DNA of 54,617 nt. Source: a virus. This document shows, one piece after another, positions 1 to 10,059 of the stretch. Positions within the stretch are counted from its first letter, which is position 1, and every line of letters starts with the position of its first letter. Both the position numbers and the translations under genes were made by a program. The stretch covers positions 1 through 54,617 of IMG/VR virus record IMGVR_UViG_3300042455_001551. One strand, 5' to 3'. The notes under the pieces are model-generated. The model did not search any database, had not been told where the DNA came from, and worked only from the letters and a program-made list of their open reading frames with translations.

Positions 1-1944
1 TAGAGTTGCTGAAATTGCTGTACTTCCTGTAGGAATAAAGTAGTCTACATATACACTTGAACCAGTTGAGGTTGTACTATATAATACAGTTGAACCTGTA
101 ATTAGTTTTACAACCATTCCTGTTGATAAACCTTGTACTAATAATTTAGTATAAGTTCCAGTTGAATCTACATAAGTACCTGTGATTAATGCAGTCCCTG
201 TTAAAGTAATTGTATTTGCCTTTAATGTAATAAAATTACCAGTTCCTGTTGAAATTGTAACTCCAGTCCCTACATTAATAGTCCAACCTACATAATCAGA
301 AGTTGAGTTTGCAGTTAAGCAATTATCAGCTTGAAATAAATTTGCAGTTTGATTTAAAGCATATTGATAAGCATCATAAATTTGTTGGTAAGTTAAGTTA
401 CCTGTAATTGTCATTACTTTTGTAGTAAAATTAAAAGCAATTCCACTAATAGCGGCTGCTGTTGCAATTACCTTATCTGAAGTTGGTAAACTTGTATGTA
501 CATAAGTAGGTGTTACATCGTTGTTTCCTGATAATCCAACCGTAATGTATTGCTTATCATATCCGTAACGACTTGAACCAACTGAATGCGTTTCTGCTCC
601 TTTTGTTTGTCCTGTACAAAAATAGGAATAGGTATTTAAGTTTGTTGTTGCTGTTGTAAAACCCCAAGCAAATGGAAACTCACTTGTTGCTGCACCTGCT
701 ACAGTTAAAATGTTTTGTTGTGATAAATCAAAAGTAATATCGGTAGTCATTCCTTTTGCACGAACTCCTGCTACATTTGAACCTGTTGGTTGATAATACA
801 TATAACCATCAGATAGCAAATTACCTGCTGTGTCTTGAGCTTTAATAGTAATCTGTTTAGAAAATTCAATTACGTTATGTCTACCACCTGATGAACTTGA
901 ACTTCTCCAAGCTATATTTGTGCCTAATAAATTATTTTTTAAACGAGTCCAAGCTGAACCCAATAAAACTATTTGCACACCTGCATAATAATTAGGTATT
1001 ACATAAGTTGTATTATAGTTTTCAATAGTAATTAATGAAGCAGTTGGTACACTTGCAAGGTTTATCTCGGGTCCGTCTGTATCAATAGGTGTATATCCTT
1101 TTAAACTTAATTGAGGCACACCAAAATTCAACCATAAACCTACCCAAGTTTGAGTAGCTTGAAAATCTATCGTTGCTGTTGTATTATCTTGTCTAATACG
1201 AGCTTGTCCTGTACCTGTACCTCTAGCACATAAAATCCAACATTCCTCTCCCTGTGTAGTAATTCTTGAATGATTACCTGAATCAGTAGTTAACCAATCT
1301 GCACCAAATCTTACAGCAGCATCTATAATTGTAAACTTTGCAGGAAATGAAGCATTTGTACTTCTTAACTGCATAATTTTAGAACCATTTTGTCCTAACC
1401 AATCAAAACCTACATAAGGAAAATAACCATTATTTGCAGTTGCTTTTCTACCACTAAAGATAATTTCCCCACCTGTTGCACTTCCCGTTACTTGAAATCT
1501 ATTTACACAACTACCATCATTTCTTAATTGAGCTCCCCAAGACTGAACTGTTAAAGTCCCTTCAGTAAATAAATCTAAACCTTGTACATCAAAAATTCTA
1601 AATAAAGAACCCCTATCTTCTCTTATAATAAAACCAGTTGGTGCTGCTGTTGTATTTGTTAACGTATCAGTTCCTGTTTGAATAATACCTGTTGAAACCG
1701 TATAGGCTTGTGAAGTAAAAGCAGGAAATGCTGTGTCTACTGTTAAAGAAGAAGTTGATTGAATAGATATAACTGTTCTTGTATTTCCACCTACTGTAAT
1801 AGTTGAACCAACTCTTGCTTGTGTAGTTGTTGCAGGTACACCATTAAAAGTTGCAAAACTACTTCCAGCTATTGTAACCGTTGTATTTCCTGCACAAGTT
1901 AATGTTCCTGCTCCTGCTACCGCTGCTGTTCTTGCAAATGCCAT
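1..1944 (-). CDS. Tail/receptor-binding structural protein, C-terminus cut by window edge
   Basis: The minus-strand frame is open from an ATG at 1944 to the left edge, giving at least 648 residues. The protein is rich in Thr, Ser, Gly and Val with short beta-strand-like segments and no membrane segment, as in phage tail spikes or fibres. Its last visible 60 or so residues (positions 1-190) closely match an internal segment of the next gene upstream, with LLVxGLST, KLITGSTVL and DYFIPTGST shared. The two are therefore paralogues or share a module. It is the last visible gene of the left-arm host-recognition block, 24 bp after its neighbour. Function is inferred from composition, paralogy and position; no enzymatic motif is visible. 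Confidence 0.75.
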   Translation of the reverse strand, partial: MAFARTAAVAGAGTLTCAGNTTVTIAGSSFATFNGVPATTTQARVGSTITVGGNTRTVISIQSTSSLTVDTAFPAFTSQAYTVSTGIIQTGTDTLTNTTAAPTGFIIREDRGSLFRIFDVQGLDLFTEGTLTVQSWGAQLRNDGSCVNRFQVTGSATGGEIIFSGRKATANNGYFPYVGFDWLGQNGSKIMQLRSTNASFPAKFTIIDAAVRFGADWLTTDSGNHSRITTQGEECWILCARGTGTGQARIRQDNTTATIDFQATQTWVGLWLNFGVPQLSLKGYTPIDTDGPEINLASVPTASLITIENYNTTYVIPNYYAGVQIVLLGSAWTRLKNNLLGTNIAWRSSSSSGGRHNVIEFSKQITIKAQDTAGNLLSDGYMYYQPTGSNVAGVRAKGMTTDITFDLSQQNILTVAGAATSEFPFAWGFTTATTNLNTYSYFCTGQTKGAETHSVGSSRYGYDKQYITVGLSGNNDVTPTYVHTSLPTSDKVIATAAAISGIAFNFTTKVMTITGNLTYQQIYDAYQYALNQTANLFQADNCLTANSTSDYVGWTINVGTGVTISTGTGNFITLKANTITLTGTALITGTYVDSTGTYTKLLVQGLSTGMVVKLITGSTVLYSTTSTGSSVYVDYFIPTGSTAISATL

Positions 1945-1968
1945 TTATATATACTTTAAATTATTGTA

Positions 1969-4900
1969 TTAATTAGTTTTTTGAACTTCTATTGAAGTAA
2001 TAGCGTCAAAATTGTTTGATTGAGAAACGTTCTTGTTTGCCGTTTTACTGTTCTCTAAAACTTTACTCCAAACGTATTCGGAAGCATTTTCAGAAATTGC
2101 AACAGCTTGCTCATTTTTAATTGTCACTTCCCCTACAGCACTTCTATTACCAATTACCCACAATCCTGTTGAAGTTTGAATTGGTGTGATTGCTGTGTCT
2201 GGGTAGCTTGTTGAACTCGAAGTAAAATATGTGTCCCATATTGTAAGTTCTGAACTTGTTAAAGCTGGGTCTCTTTCAATTTTAACGAAGTCTGGGTCGG
2301 GTGTGTTTTGGTATTGTGAATCTATCTGCCAAATATCCCCAGTTTCGGCAAATAAAGCTACATCTGCGTAATCCTCGTCTTTTTGTAAGTAGTCAATAAT
2401 AGCACATACTTCTAAAGATGTCGCTGTCATTTCTCCTACTGAGACCACTGCTAGTACTCCGCTTACATTTGTTACGTCAAGTAATGGAATTAAAGTTGAT
2501 ATATTTGTTGCTCCATTATAATAAGCTTGAGCCACTTGATTTAAAGTTAAAGCTTGTCCTGTACCAGAGTTTATTTCTACTACCAATGGTTTATAGCCGT
2601 CTTTTTTAAGGAACACCTTGTAGTCAATACCTGTTCCCATGTTCAACTCTAACTTACCAGTTGTATTCAAAGCAAATGGCGATAAAACTGAATCGTCGCT
2701 TGATTTAATAACTTTTATCCAAGAGTTAGACAAGAAGTTTAATGTATTCAAGTAATTTAAAATCAAATCGTAAGTAATACTTACACCTCCTGTAGTAAAA
2801 AATTGCTTACTACCCGTCATTTTTCCTGTTCCTGTAAATATTGCGTTGTTAAATTGATACGTAAATCCGTCTCCTGTAGTCGGTCTATTATAAGTTATGT
2901 TTGTTGTTGTGGCGTGGCTTTCTAAAACTACGTCATATACTGATTTTACATCTGCGTCACCACTTAAAGTGATTGTTGGTGCTCCTGTTGTAGAGTTCCA
3001 AGTTACTGACACATTACTTCTATCTGCTTGTCCAGCACTTCTTCCGTAGAAAGTGTCTATAGCCATAATTGCAGTAGTTGTAGCACCTGTATCTCCTAAT
3101 ACTAAAGTGTTGGTATAAAGGTTGTATCCATTCGCTTGTCCAGTAGCTCTCTCAACGTATAGTGTTGCTGAAATTGATGTGCTTCCTGTAGGAATAAAGT
3201 AATCTAAATAACCACTTGTACCAGTTGACACAAGACTCGAAAGAACTGTTGAGCCAGTGATTAACTTGGCAATCATATTAGTTGATAAACCGTTTACTAA
3301 TAACTTTGCATAAACTCCTGTTGAATCCGCATAGGTGCTTGTAATTGAACCATTATTTGTAACCGTACCTAATGTTTTTATAGTTGAAATATTAGATGAG
3401 CCTGAAAGTGTCACTCCACTGTTAACTACAATATTCCAGTTTTGAGTATTTAAAATTCCCCCTGTGCAAGTCCAAGTATCATTTGAAGTTTTATTTGCAA
3501 ATTGTGAAATCCACCATCTGTAGTATTCCCAAACATCTTTGTATTCGTGGTTTGAGCTGATTGTAATTGTTCCACCTGTTGCTCCACTTGGAGTTAGAGT
3601 AATTCCTGTAATTGCACTTGCAGCCGTTTCTGTAATAGTTGTAGCTGTATCTAATGCAACCATACCTGCACTAACGTCTTGAATACTATTTGAGCCTAAA
3701 ACAACTGAAACATTCATCGTTTTATAGTTGTATGCTCTACCTTGATACGTTGCTGTACTTAAAGGAAATCTTAAATTCTTTTTAAATGAACCTTCCCAAT
3801 ACCAAGCCTGTAACGCAGGAGTTGATAAAGCTATCCCACTTGCATTTGTAGTTGTTTCGTAACTGAAAGGGTTTCTAAAATCCCAAGTTTTTAGATTTCC
3901 TGCTGTTGTAAAAGTAACCGTTGGGCTGTTTGTAGGTGTATCTGTACAATTAAATCTTACGTTTTCAAGTACTGCTCCGCTTGTATCTTTTGCTGTAATT
4001 CTTAAATCTTGATATAAAGGCACTAAGTGTTTAACCCAAAAAGTTGAACTTGGGTGTTGTGTGACTACGTTTAAGTTTGCGCCTTTAGCGCAATTATAAA
4101 GTTCTACCCAGCCACTTGCAAAATTGTCAAAGTCGTAAGTTCCATCAGGGTTTTCTAAAGCAGAAGCTGCGAACTTTGCGTCTGCCCCACCAAAAGCAGC
4201 CCCTACATATTGATAAACGTATTCCGAGCCTATTGCTTTAATACTTGGTGGAACTGTTGGCATTCTAAACAAGTCAAAAGCTATATCGTATATTTCAACA
4301 TTTTCAAATATAGCATTTGTAGTGTAACTTCTAAAACGAGCCGAAGATGCTCCAAATTCTTTAGTGTTTCTCCATCTTGTTTTATATGTTCTTGGAGTTG
4401 TTCCGCTATCAAAACTTATACCACCTGAAACTTGAACTTCTCCACCAATAAAAGTACATTGACCATTATTTTGAATAAAAAATGCACTCGGGTCTGCTCC
4501 ACTTGCATTAGTTCTTGTTGTTGCAAAATGCACCCCGTCCCAACGTGGTGTAACTCCATCACTTGCCCAAGCACCACTTATAAAGTTACCTGCAAAAATA
4601 AATAAATCTAAACAGTGGAAGTTTTGTTGTTGTGGGTTTGCGTTGGTTAAAGTTCCTGTAATTTGAACTCTAATAGCAGGCATATAATAATGGTTTGTTG
4701 TTCCTAATGTTTGTACATCAGGTGCTTTAAATGCAGTCCAGACAGAAGTTCCATCTGTTGTAGTGCTACCAAGTGTTGAATTGTAGATTGGTTCTGTTGC
4801 TGCTGAAGTTCCAGCAGTTGAACATCTATACCACATACCATTATCAATAGGTGGCTTTCTTAACATTACTGTTGTATATGCTGTACTTCTTGCAACCCTA

Positions 4901-5001
4901 GCTACTGCTGTAATAGCTGTTGCAATACCTGCTAATCCTGTATCTGTCCCCGATTGTGTTAATCGTGGTATGTTTGCTGTTACGTCAAAACTCCAAGCCA
5001 T
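1969..5001 (-). CDS. Large beta-rich tail protein (tail spike/fibre-like), 1010 aa
   Basis: This long Thr/Ser/Gly/Asn-rich protein has no signal peptide or membrane segment. The middle third carries many short repeats of the type seen in right-handed beta-helix or beta-sandwich tail spikes. Residues about 555-620 contain the module shared with the downstream paralogue (KLITGSTVL, DYFIPTGSTSISATL). The C-terminus turns more acidic and may be a separate domain. It starts 2 bp after the stop of the preceding tail-fibre gene, so the two are co-transcribed. A role in adsorption or as a baseplate-type appendage is inferred from size, composition and neighbours. Confidence 0.75.
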   Translation of the reverse strand: MAWSFDVTANIPRLTQSGTDTGLAGIATAITAVARVARSTAYTTVMLRKPPIDNGMWYRCSTAGTSAATEPIYNSTLGSTTTDGTSVWTAFKAPDVQTLGTTNHYYMPAIRVQITGTLTNANPQQQNFHCLDLFIFAGNFISGAWASDGVTPRWDGVHFATTRTNASGADPSAFFIQNNGQCTFIGGEVQVSGGISFDSGTTPRTYKTRWRNTKEFGASSARFRSYTTNAIFENVEIYDIAFDLFRMPTVPPSIKAIGSEYVYQYVGAAFGGADAKFAASALENPDGTYDFDNFASGWVELYNCAKGANLNVVTQHPSSTFWVKHLVPLYQDLRITAKDTSGAVLENVRFNCTDTPTNSPTVTFTTAGNLKTWDFRNPFSYETTTNASGIALSTPALQAWYWEGSFKKNLRFPLSTATYQGRAYNYKTMNVSVVLGSNSIQDVSAGMVALDTATTITETAASAITGITLTPSGATGGTITISSNHEYKDVWEYYRWWISQFANKTSNDTWTCTGGILNTQNWNIVVNSGVTLSGSSNISTIKTLGTVTNNGSITSTYADSTGVYAKLLVNGLSTNMIAKLITGSTVLSSLVSTGTSGYLDYFIPTGSTSISATLYVERATGQANGYNLYTNTLVLGDTGATTTAIMAIDTFYGRSAGQADRSNVSVTWNSTTGAPTITLSGDADVKSVYDVVLESHATTTNITYNRPTTGDGFTYQFNNAIFTGTGKMTGSKQFFTTGGVSITYDLILNYLNTLNFLSNSWIKVIKSSDDSVLSPFALNTTGKLELNMGTGIDYKVFLKKDGYKPLVVEINSGTGQALTLNQVAQAYYNGATNISTLIPLLDVTNVSGVLAVVSVGEMTATSLEVCAIIDYLQKDEDYADVALFAETGDIWQIDSQYQNTPDPDFVKIERDPALTSSELTIWDTYFTSSSTSYPDTAITPIQTSTGLWVIGNRSAVGEVTIKNEQAVAISENASEYVWSKVLENSKTANKNVSQSNNFDAITSIEVQKTN

Positions 5002-5003
5002 AA

Positions 5004-6554
5004 TTATATATAATTTAAAGTTAGTCTATCAACCCACGCTGTAGGTAAAGATGTATATGTTGCGTTATTTGTTACATTTGCTATTGATTTTATATTTGTT
5101 GCGACAACCCATTTGTTCACTTGCCAATCTCCAGCATCTGAATTTCCACCATAATAATAAACAGATGTTGAAGTAAAGTCTGTTACTGAAATATCTAAAT
5201 CATTTGTGATTAATTGTTGTCCTCCTACTTTTTTCCATTGTCCAGATACAGTGTCATATATGACAATATTCCCTTCTTTAAAATCTATAGGTCCACTTCC
5301 TAAATCTACTTGGGCGTCATCAGAAACATAGTAAAACCAACCATTAGTACCTGAACCATCTGTAAGAGTAGGTGTATTAGTTACAGCACTCCACGTACCT
5401 CGATATTCGGTACCTGCTATAGATAAAAATGATGAGTCAATTAATCCACTTCCATTTAAAGGTACATATCCATTTGGCACTCCTTTATTTGCAACTAATT
5501 CATAAACACTTAAATCAGGTTTATTTTTAATAAAATCTAATTGTAAGTTATCCGTTTGTGTATAGTCACTTTGTATTTGTGCGGCTGGTATTACAGGCTT
5601 GTTTAATAAAGAAGTGTAGTCCCCAGAAGTAGCTACGTTAGCTAATGTAGGTTTATTCTTTATATAACTTGGGTCACTTGTATCTACTTCTGTCCAATCT
5701 GCTTGTACTTGACTGAATGCCAAAGATACCCAGGCTGTTCCGTTGTAAACATAACTTCCAATACTATTTCCTAAAATATCATTTTCTAAATAAATAGAAC
5801 CTGTTGTAGCTGAACCAATTGGTATTCCTACTCCTGTTGTTATTGTAGGTTTGTTTTGAATAAACCCTGGAGCTGTTACATTTGTTTCTATATAATTTGC
5901 TTTTGTTTCTTTTAGGTTTTTCCAAAGTCCAGAAGCGCTGTCATATTTTAAAATATCTCCGTCTGCTAAAGAAGAAATTAGAACATTGTGTAATTCTTCT
6001 AATTCGTATCCGTTTTGGACATGTACAAAAATTTCTCCATTGCTTGAGTTTACTCTTGTTACAACTCCAATATAAACTAAATGTGCTGGAGCCACTGGTT
6101 TATTAGCAAGACCGTAGATTAAATCTCCATTAGTTCCTAACCAAACTGGGTCCCCTATTGTTGCAGTACTTGTATTTAATCCTGTAAAAAGTCCTTCTGT
6201 TATTACTTGTCTTTTATTGTTCGTAACGCCGCTGGTTAATAATAACCCTAAAGTTTTACTTGATAAAGCTTCTGTTGTGTTAGAGGCTTTTGCTACAAGC
6301 ATGTTTGTACCATCTGCACCACTTACATATACAGCTTGTCCAATAGTAATATCTTCTGCTAATTTTACTTCGTGCTGTACTTTTGATGTGTAACCTGCTT
6401 GAGCGTCATTTGTTATTTTATCGAATGCAGATGTTACGTCATTCCATACATAAAATGCTCCGTCTGTTGTTAAACGATAAATGTATCTCGTCTCTCCTGT
6501 TAAAGGTAAAGCGGATACATCTGTTATTATTCTTCGTGAATTTTGTTCAAACAT
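5004..6554 (-). CDS. Tail fibre protein with NKP-type repeats, 516 aa
   Basis: Residues about 215-370 carry several copies of the tail-fibre linker motif ending in NKP (FIQNKPTI, YIKNKPTL, LLNKPVI, FIKNKPDL), each preceded by a W/Y and an acidic residue. Such repeats are typical of fibres from phages of gut and aquatic Bacteroidota. The N-terminal part (LTGETRYIYRLTTDGAFYVW) looks like a small collar-type domain that also occurs in other fibres. A good minus-strand promoter lies 39 bp upstream and a terminator lies beyond it, so this gene begins its own transcript together with the two large proteins that follow. Confidence 0.75.
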   Translation of the reverse strand: MFEQNSRRIITDVSALPLTGETRYIYRLTTDGAFYVWNDVTSAFDKITNDAQAGYTSKVQHEVKLAEDITIGQAVYVSGADGTNMLVAKASNTTEALSSKTLGLLLTSGVTNNKRQVITEGLFTGLNTSTATIGDPVWLGTNGDLIYGLANKPVAPAHLVYIGVVTRVNSSNGEIFVHVQNGYELEELHNVLISSLADGDILKYDSASGLWKNLKETKANYIETNVTAPGFIQNKPTITTGVGIPIGSATTGSIYLENDILGNSIGSYVYNGTAWVSLAFSQVQADWTEVDTSDPSYIKNKPTLANVATSGDYTSLLNKPVIPAAQIQSDYTQTDNLQLDFIKNKPDLSVYELVANKGVPNGYVPLNGSGLIDSSFLSIAGTEYRGTWSAVTNTPTLTDGSGTNGWFYYVSDDAQVDLGSGPIDFKEGNIVIYDTVSGQWKKVGGQQLITNDLDISVTDFTSTSVYYYGGNSDAGDWQVNKWVVATNIKSIANVTNNATYTSLPTAWVDRLTLNYI

Positions 6555-6592
6555 AATTTTTATTATTAAAAATCCCTATGTTGTTAGTTTTG

Positions 6593-6623
6593 CAAAGATA
6601 CTTATTTAATATCAATTTTGCAA
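6593..6623 (-). promoter_or_regulatory. Bacteroidota-type promoter for the tail-fibre operon
   Basis: On the minus strand this reads TTG, 20 nt, TATCTTTG, an exact fit to the Bacteroidota housekeeping consensus (TTG-N17-23-TAnnTTTG). The fibre gene starts about 39 nt after the -7 element. The site lies just downstream of the terminator of the preceding gene, so it should restart transcription of the last block of the left arm. Confidence 0.8.
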
Positions 6624-6645
6624 AATGTTAAAAGTGTGTGTTAGT

Positions 6646-6671
6646 TAAAAAAGGGGAGACTTAACTCCCCT
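6646..6671 (-). terminator. Rho-independent terminator after the 1110-aa coiled-coil gene
   Basis: Read on the minus strand, GGGGAG pairs with CTCCCC around a 6-nt loop, followed by a run of six T. It lies 10 bp after the stop of the coiled-coil gene. It shares its CTCCCC/GGGGAG stem design with the terminators near 15.57 kb and 19.03 kb. Confidence 0.85.
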
Positions 6672-6680
6672 AATCTTTGT

Positions 6681-9600
6681 CTATTCTCTGTAAGCTTCTA
6701 TGGTTAGAACACCTGCCCTTACACACGTAATAGTGTAACTGTTGGCTAAAGGGTTTAAGTCTTTTGAATTTGCTCTTGTATCAATTCCTTGTGGTAAGTC
6801 TGTTGCTCCTGAAGCTGTTCCTACTCCGTCACTTGAGATTTCAATAAAAGTATTTAAAGTACCAGCAGAAAAACTAAAATCGCTTGAAAAATCATTAAAA
6901 TTATTTTCAATTTTAAATTCTCCTTTTGAAGCAAGTAAAGATATGGTGTTGAACTTACCTTGTGGTATTGAAAGTACATTTGTAGCCGCTGCAACCCAAG
7001 TTAATAAATCTTGTTTTTTACCTACTCCTGCTTGAGCTTCTATTGCGGCAACAATCGGGTCAGAGATTTCTGCTGTATTACAAACTTTAGCTTCTTGTTT
7101 TGCTATTTGTATTACTTTAATTACATTTTCTGGTACACCGATATCATTACCTTCACAGTCTTGTAATTGGAAAGTGTCTTGAGCGTATTCTAAAGCAGTT
7201 ACAACTTCGTCTAATTTAGTTTGCGTTTGGTCAAACTCTGTTTGTAATGTTGAGTTTATTGTAGTTAAATCAGAATGTAACGTATCAAGCTTACCTTCAA
7301 TAGCAGTTAAGCTACTAACAACCGAAGTTAATTTAGTATCAATGCTTGCAGTACTTGCTTTTATTGCGGCAACGTCGGTTTTTACTTCGACTAAATCGTT
7401 TCTAATACCTTCAATATTTGTGTCAATTGTAATTAACAACGCCTTAATATCTTCTAGTTTAACGTTACCAGCTACCGCCTCAGCCTTAATATCTGTTAAA
7501 AGAGTTATTTGTGTATCTAAATTAGAAATAACGTCTAATAAGTTGGTATTAATGTCCGTTGTATCTGTTTTAATTCCAGACAAAGTTGTGTTTGCAGTTA
7601 CAAGTTCTGTTTTAATATCTGCTAAATCCTCTAATTTAGTGTCAATTGAAGTTAAGATTACTTGTTCTGCGGCAGACGTATCATTAATTGCAGCGATTAC
7701 ATCATCTAATTTGTCAAGTAATGCTGTTGATGTGTCTTCTACAAGCCATCCAATTAATAAAGTTCCTGTTGGTGCTGTAACTGTCCAAGCTACACCATCT
7801 GTTGAAAATTCTGTTACTCTTGAAATTTCTGCATTTGTTTCAGAATCCCAAACTATTTTTTCTCTTGAATAGAAATTAGCAATACTGTTATTTACTTTTG
7901 TTGCCGCCGTGTAAACTAATTCATAGTCTAACTCGTCTTTAATATCTTGTAAGATATCTGTAATGTTTAATAAACTGTCTTGTATTAGTCCTAAAACAGT
8001 ATCAATATTTTCTAAAATATCAATTACCGTGTTTAGCTTTATGTCAATACTTTGAACACCAGTTTTAATATCAGCAATGTCAGCTTTAATAGTTGCAATA
8101 TCATTTTTTATTGTAAGGATATTACCACTAATTGTATCTAACTCTGCGTTTACAGCTACTAATTCTGTGTTTGTAGTTGTAATTAAAGTTTTAATATCTT
8201 CAAGCTTTGTTGTCTGTGCTTCTAATTCAGTTTTTATGTTTACTAAATTAGTATTTGCAGTTGTTACTTGAGTTAGTATTCCTGCTGTATCAGTTTTTAT
8301 TCCCGCCGTATCTACTTTAATTCCTGTTAAAGTTGTGTTGGCAGTTTCTAATTCTGTTGTTATTACAGCTAACTCATCTAATTTTGTGTCAATAGATGTT
8401 AATAAAGCTGTATAATCTGGAGCCTCTGTAGAGTTAATTGCAAGTAAAATCTCATCTAACTTATCTACAATAGGAGTTGTAATATCATCTGTATTACAGA
8501 TATCTGCCGTTTGTTTTGATAGTTGAACTACTTTTAATACGTTCTCTGGAGTTCCTACATCAACGCCGTCGCAATCTTTTATTTGGAATGTATCTTGAGC
8601 AAATTCTAAAGCTGTAATTACATCGTCTAACTTCTCTTGAGTTTGGTCAAATTCTGTTTGTAATGTTGTGTTAATTGTATCTAACTTACCTTCAATAGTA
8701 GTTAAGTGGTCGTTTACAGTTGTTAATTTTGTATCAATTGATTGTACTGCTACTTTAATCTCTTCAGTGTCTGCCTCAATAGCTTGTACAGAAGTTTTTA
8801 TTGCGGCGATATCTACTTTAATATCTGCAATGTCGGCTTTTATTAAAGCTACATCACCACTAATTGTATTTAAAGTTGCATTAGCTGTATCTAAACTTAC
8901 ATTGACATCAACTAATTCTGTCTTTAATTCTCCAAGTAAAGTTATTTGAGTATCTAACTTAGTTTTAATATCTTCTAACTTTGTATTAGAAGTAGTAACT
9001 TGAGTTAAAATGTCAGCTGTATTTGTTGAAATTGCTGTTGTATCTCCCTCAATGGATGTTAGGGTTGTATTAGCAGTTTCTAATTCCGCCGTGATTACTT
9101 CTAACTCGTTTAATTTAGTATCTATAGAAGTTAATAATGTAGTGTAATCTAAAGCTCCATTGTTTATAGCATCTGCTAATTCTTGAATATTACAGATATT
9201 AACAGACTGTTTTGACAGCTGTACTACTTTTAAAATATTTTGTTCGGCTCCTATTGGATTTCCTTCACAATCTTCTACTTGAAACACATCTTGAGCAAAC
9301 TCTATTGATGCTTTTACTTCCTCTAGGTTTGTATTAGCTGTTTCTAATTCTGTGATTATTAACGCTTCGTTTGTGTTAGAAGTTGCAGTGTTTGTTTGTA
9401 TAGAATCTGCAACTAATTTTATAGCGTTTAATATTGTAGATAAATCTGTTGTATTTTCAGAAGCGTTTTCTGTAATAAGTGTTGCTACTTCATTTAATTT
9501 ATCTAATAATTCTGCTCTGTCACAGTCTTTAGTAAATGAAGGTGTATCGCAATCAACCCCTATTGTATCAGCCGTTAATAAGTCTTTAATATCAGTTAAA

Positions 9601-10013
9601 AGTTCTTCAACTTCGTCTGTGTTTAAATTTATTTGCTCTGCATTTAAGTTAATATTTTCTGTGTTTAACTCTAATCCATCAACTGCTTCTAAAATACTAT
9701 TTAAAACATCTGTATAATCTGCTGGTGCAGCGGCTGTTGCGTCATAAATAATATGCCCTATCTCTTTTAATTTTAAAGATAATGCATCTTTGTCTGGGTA
9801 AACAACTCCGTCTACATAGGTGTCTACAATTCTGTGTTTTCCTTGTACTTTTCCGTCTGGTGTGTAGAACCAGATATATTCTTCATTTACTACACCAAAT
9901 CCTTTTGTGAAAATAAATCCGTCGTCTTTATCCTTGTGTTTTTTGTGGAGAAATACCCCTTCTCCTAATTTGTCTATTGTTACTTTGTGTGCCAAGTTTT
10001 CTATTGTACTCAT
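6681..10013 (-). CDS. 1110-aa coiled-coil repeat structural protein (tail fibre or fibre shaft)
   Basis: Most of the protein is a long series of 7- and 11-residue periodic segments rich in Leu, Ile, Asp, Thr and Lys (for example TKLDTI, LDTANTTL, ADIKTDI), so a trimeric or dimeric coiled coil is expected. Three copies of a compact 40-residue module, starting near residues 234, 468 and 943, interrupt it. Each has AQDxFQ, then DCxG, PEN/EQN, KVVQLSKQ and a Cys-Asn pair. The last 100 residues form a separate globular domain. The N-terminal 60 residues contain a KDDGFIFTKGFG segment that may anchor it to the particle. A tape-measure role is possible but less likely, because there are no membrane-type hydrophobic patches. 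Terminator directly downstream. Confidence 0.65.
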   Translation of the reverse strand: MSTIENLAHKVTIDKLGEGVFLHKKHKDKDDGFIFTKGFGVVNEEYIWFYTPDGKVQGKHRIVDTYVDGVVYPDKDALSLKLKEIGHIIYDATAAAPADYTDVLNSILEAVDGLELNTENINLNAEQINLNTDEVEELLTDIKDLLTADTIGVDCDTPSFTKDCDRAELLDKLNEVATLITENASENTTDLSTILNAIKLVADSIQTNTATSNTNEALIITELETANTNLEEVKASIEFAQDVFQVEDCEGNPIGAEQNILKVVQLSKQSVNICNIQELADAINNGALDYTTLLTSIDTKLNELEVITAELETANTTLTSIEGDTTAISTNTADILTQVTTSNTKLEDIKTKLDTQITLLGELKTELVDVNVSLDTANATLNTISGDVALIKADIADIKVDIAAIKTSVQAIEADTEEIKVAVQSIDTKLTTVNDHLTTIEGKLDTINTTLQTEFDQTQEKLDDVITALEFAQDTFQIKDCDGVDVGTPENVLKVVQLSKQTADICNTDDITTPIVDKLDEILLAINSTEAPDYTALLTSIDTKLDELAVITTELETANTTLTGIKVDTAGIKTDTAGILTQVTTANTNLVNIKTELEAQTTKLEDIKTLITTTNTELVAVNAELDTISGNILTIKNDIATIKADIADIKTGVQSIDIKLNTVIDILENIDTVLGLIQDSLLNITDILQDIKDELDYELVYTAATKVNNSIANFYSREKIVWDSETNAEISRVTEFSTDGVAWTVTAPTGTLLIGWLVEDTSTALLDKLDDVIAAINDTSAAEQVILTSIDTKLEDLADIKTELVTANTTLSGIKTDTTDINTNLLDVISNLDTQITLLTDIKAEAVAGNVKLEDIKALLITIDTNIEGIRNDLVEVKTDVAAIKASTASIDTKLTSVVSSLTAIEGKLDTLHSDLTTINSTLQTEFDQTQTKLDEVVTALEYAQDTFQLQDCEGNDIGVPENVIKVIQIAKQEAKVCNTAEISDPIVAAIEAQAGVGKKQDLLTWVAAATNVLSIPQGKFNTISLLASKGEFKIENNFNDFSSDFSFSAGTLNTFIEISSDGVGTASGATDLPQGIDTRANSKDLNPLANSYTITCVRAGVLTIEAYRE

Positions 10014-10059
10014 TTTTTGTACGTGTTAAATTAATATATGTGTTAACTTGTTTTATTTA

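Noticed and set aside
6742-9717. Several plus-strand ORFs of 64-176 aa opposite the 1110-aa gene
   Set aside because: They are antisense to a repetitive coiled-coil gene with biased codons, have repeated Val/Ile/Ser runs caused by that bias, and lack spacing, RBS or promoter.
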